Assembly: GCA_002713825.1 (NCBI GenBank) | Contig: PAUU01000004.1 | Coordinates: forward strand, 13,561-20,507 | Direction of reading: 5' to 3' | Length of the DNA stretch: 6,947 nucleotides | Origin: Acidiferrobacteraceae bacterium | GTDB taxonomy: Bacteria > Pseudomonadota > Gammaproteobacteria > Arenicellales > UBA868 | Shown here: one piece after another, positions 5,026-6,947 of the stretch | Layout: each line of letters begins with the position of its first letter | Position numbering within the stretch: the stretch's first letter is position 1 | Position numbers and translations under genes: made by a program | The notes under the pieces: model-generated | What the model was told of the DNA's origin: nothing | Databases searched by the model: none | The model's input: only the letters and a program-made list of their open reading frames with translations

Positions 5026-6947
5026 ATGATAAATCAAATTGGGTCTATCTCCTGCTCCAAGTGGGTACATGCTTTGTGCGCCGGGTTTTTCGTCGTACTC
5101 GCGACCAGTTATCTCCATGATGTACTGTTTCAGGATAAACACCTCAGTGCTTTTGATTTCATTCTGAACAAGCCCGTCTGGGAGGCAGAACGAGGTCCGC
5201 ATCTAGTCAATAATGGGGTACTCGCTGACTCACCGACCGCACACTATCCTTACAGGAGAATTTTCTGGGACAACTTGCGGCAAGGCAGAAACACCGATTA
5301 CTTACCGCACATTCTTACCGGCCAAGCGTCAAACGGCCAGGGTACCGGGGCCTTCGTCACCAGCTTTTTTCAGTTGTTTATGGACGTGCCAAACGCTCTG
5401 GACTGGAGCACATGGTTTAGATTAATTCTGGCGGGAATCTTCATGTACACGCTCATGGTCTGGCTCGGCTGTCAGCCTGTGATCGCCGTTCTCGCAGGTG
5501 TCGCCTGGACCTATAACACCCATCAACTGGCCTGGTTGCTTTTCCCTCAACACCTTGCGGCCCAGCTATGGATTCCGTTGATCTTCCTGCTCAACTTCAA
5601 ACTAATTCGGGATGGCCCCGATTGGCCATCCATACTTGCGCTCATACTAAGCGTTGTGCTTTTCTACAGCAGCGGTTACACCCAGATCGCACTGTACAGT
5701 TTTATCTTTTTAGGCTTGTTCAACAGCGTTTACCTATGGCTCGCAAAGCAAACGGTTAGCGCAAAGTGGCGGCTTTGGACCATTATTCACGGGATTTATC
5801 TTGGCACCGCCCTAATAATTTTTCCGGATGTAATGTCTCAGTTGGCAGAGATAAATGACGGTTTGCGCGGAGCGCAACCATACCGTTATCTCGACCTAGG
5901 GAGTGTGCCTCTGCTTAAGTCGCTGCTGATGCTGCCGGTAGCTGGACTGCCGCATCCGCTGGACATTGTGAGGTTCATGTTCCCGCATTATCTGGAGCTA
6001 GGACTCTGGGCACCTGGCCTCAAGGAGATCTATAAAACCAACGTTGTTGAATACATGGTCTTTTTTGGTCTCATCGTTCTCTACCTCACGCTTTACGGAA
6101 TTTGTGGCGGGTTGCGCCGCCACAGCCGCCTGGTGTGGGCTCTATGCATAACGCTGTTCTTTGTCTTTGCTCTGATCAACGGCAATCCGCTGATCGTTGG
6201 GCTGGTTAACCTGATACCCGCGGGAGGTGCTGGCCAGTCCGACCGCTTCATAACGCTCATCATCTTCACCTGCATTGTGCTCGGCGGCCTCGGCCTCAGA
6301 TATTTTCTTGAAGATAGAAAAACCCATGACCTAGTCTGGACGGCTGTGCCGGGAATCCTCCTTCTGGTATGGATTGGCGTTGCGAAACTTCAATATGATG
6401 CCATTATCAATTTGTGGTCCTTTATTCCGCCAGTGACGGTTCTCATGATTTTCATCGTCGTCGGCCACTCGCTTGCACGGAAAAACTTAGGGAACCTGGT
6501 TGGCGTTATCGCCATTGGGTTCACGCTGTATGAGTTGTTTCCTGCCATGTATGGGTTCAATACACGGCTTGATGCGAAAGATCATTTCCCGACAAATTCG
6601 GTCATCACTGCTATTCAGAAGACACCCGGAGATTTTCGTACAGCAACAATCATGAGCAACACCTCGTACCATCACAACATCTTCAGCTACTACAAATTAG
6701 CGACCATTGGAGGCTACGCCACGACGGTACAGAACCAATACCTCAAATTCCTCCGGGAAGCCTACAAAGATGTAGCGATTACCGCCAACGGTATTGTTTT
6801 CCTAATGCATCACCATCCCGAGATTCTTCGCCTGCTGAATACCAGATTTGTCGTTTCCGATATTCCTGTAGCCAGCGACCGGGTTCGGAAAGTCTTCGCC
6901 AACGAAGCCAATACACTCTACGAGATTACAGACCCGTTGGACCGCGT
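5026..6947 (+). CDS. Large polytopic membrane protein, YfhO-like (predicted GT-C glycosyltransferase), 3' end missing
   Basis: The frame beginning with ATG at 5026 stays open to the right edge: 640 codons plus two bases, no stop. An in-frame TGA lies directly before the ATG (5023-5025), and the next in-frame Met is residue 120, so this start is well fixed; AAGG at 5012-5015 is a ribosome-binding site 10 bases upstream. Residues 13-31 form the first membrane segment. A soluble loop follows with DSPTAHYPYRRIFWDNLRQG at 68-87 and a Gly/Gln-rich stretch, then many membrane segments between about 130 and 505. NLIPAGGAGQSDRF lies at 395-408, between membrane segments. A C-terminal extramembrane part starts near 510, with GDFRTA at 535-540, IGGYATT at 561-567 and LLNTRFVVSD at 603-612. 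This order resembles the YfhO family, which in Gram-positives glycosylates teichoic acids using undecaprenyl-phosphate sugars. Here a surface-glycan role is inference only. Base composition is lower in GC than the genes to its left. Confidence 0.8.
   Translation, partial: MINQIGSISCSKWVHALCAGFFVVLATSYLHDVLFQDKHLSAFDFILNKPVWEAERGPHLVNNGVLADSPTAHYPYRRIFWDNLRQGRNTDYLPHILTGQASNGQGTGAFVTSFFQLFMDVPNALDWSTWFRLILAGIFMYTLMVWLGCQPVIAVLAGVAWTYNTHQLAWLLFPQHLAAQLWIPLIFLLNFKLIRDGPDWPSILALILSVVLFYSSGYTQIALYSFIFLGLFNSVYLWLAKQTVSAKWRLWTIIHGIYLGTALIIFPDVMSQLAEINDGLRGAQPYRYLDLGSVPLLKSLLMLPVAGLPHPLDIVRFMFPHYLELGLWAPGLKEIYKTNVVEYMVFFGLIVLYLTLYGICGGLRRHSRLVWALCITLFFVFALINGNPLIVGLVNLIPAGGAGQSDRFITLIIFTCIVLGGLGLRYFLEDRKTHDLVWTAVPGILLLVWIGVAKLQYDAIINLWSFIPPVTVLMIFIVVGHSLARKNLGNLVGVIAIGFTLYELFPAMYGFNTRLDAKDHFPTNSVITAIQKTPGDFRTATIMSNTSYHHNIFSYYKLATIGGYATTVQNQYLKFLREAYKDVAITANGIVFLMHHHPEILRLLNTRFVVSDIPVASDRVRKVFANEANTLYEITDPLDR

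Noticed and set aside
5213..5759. Short plus-strand frames at 5213-5425 and 5568-5759
   Set aside because: Both are out of frame with the long open frame from 5026, which has consistent membrane-protein character throughout.

Overview
The window looks like chromosomal DNA of a Gram-negative bacterium, probably a gammaproteobacterium. The GpmA, MoaC and MoeA proteins resemble the proteobacterial (E. coli-like) forms, gene packing is tight, and the housekeeping part is moderately GC-rich. No closer taxonomic placement is justified from the sequence alone. I see no rRNA, tRNA, IS element, CRISPR array or phage gene.

Layout, left to right. Positions 1-1918 form a minus-strand run read right to left: moaC (probable TTG start), moeA (4-base ATGA overlap), then the first 55 codons of a probable TauD/TfdA-type dioxygenase that runs off the left edge (its ATG abuts the moeA stop). 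MoaC makes cyclic pyranopterin monophosphate early in molybdenum-cofactor synthesis and MoeA inserts molybdate at the end; the other Moco genes are not here. A 128-base divergent region (1919-2046) separates this run from two plus-strand genes. These are a thioredoxin-fold protein with a CxxC site (2047-2640) and a compact CPA2-type cation/proton antiporter without a C-terminal RCK domain (2671-3840). The antiporter converges, with only 12 bases between stops, on minus-strand gpmA (glycolytic phosphoglycerate mutase, 3853-4602).

Positions 4603-5025 are largely gene-poor. They hold one doubtful minus-strand small ORF just upstream of gpmA, an imperfect inverted repeat next to a TATACT hexamer, and little else. 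From 5026 to the right edge a single plus-strand frame stays open for 640 codons. It encodes a large polytopic membrane protein that resembles YfhO-type (GT-C fold, lipid-linked-sugar) proteins, and it lacks its 3' end. Its GC content is visibly lower than that of the genes to its left, so position ~5000 may be the edge of a surface-polysaccharide or otherwise acquired region.

Overall this is mostly ordinary housekeeping sequence. The parts that deserve a second look are the truncated YfhO-like gene with its composition shift, the small ORF in front of gpmA, and the unusual starts and junctions in the moaC-moeA-dioxygenase run. I did not find a convincing new system.
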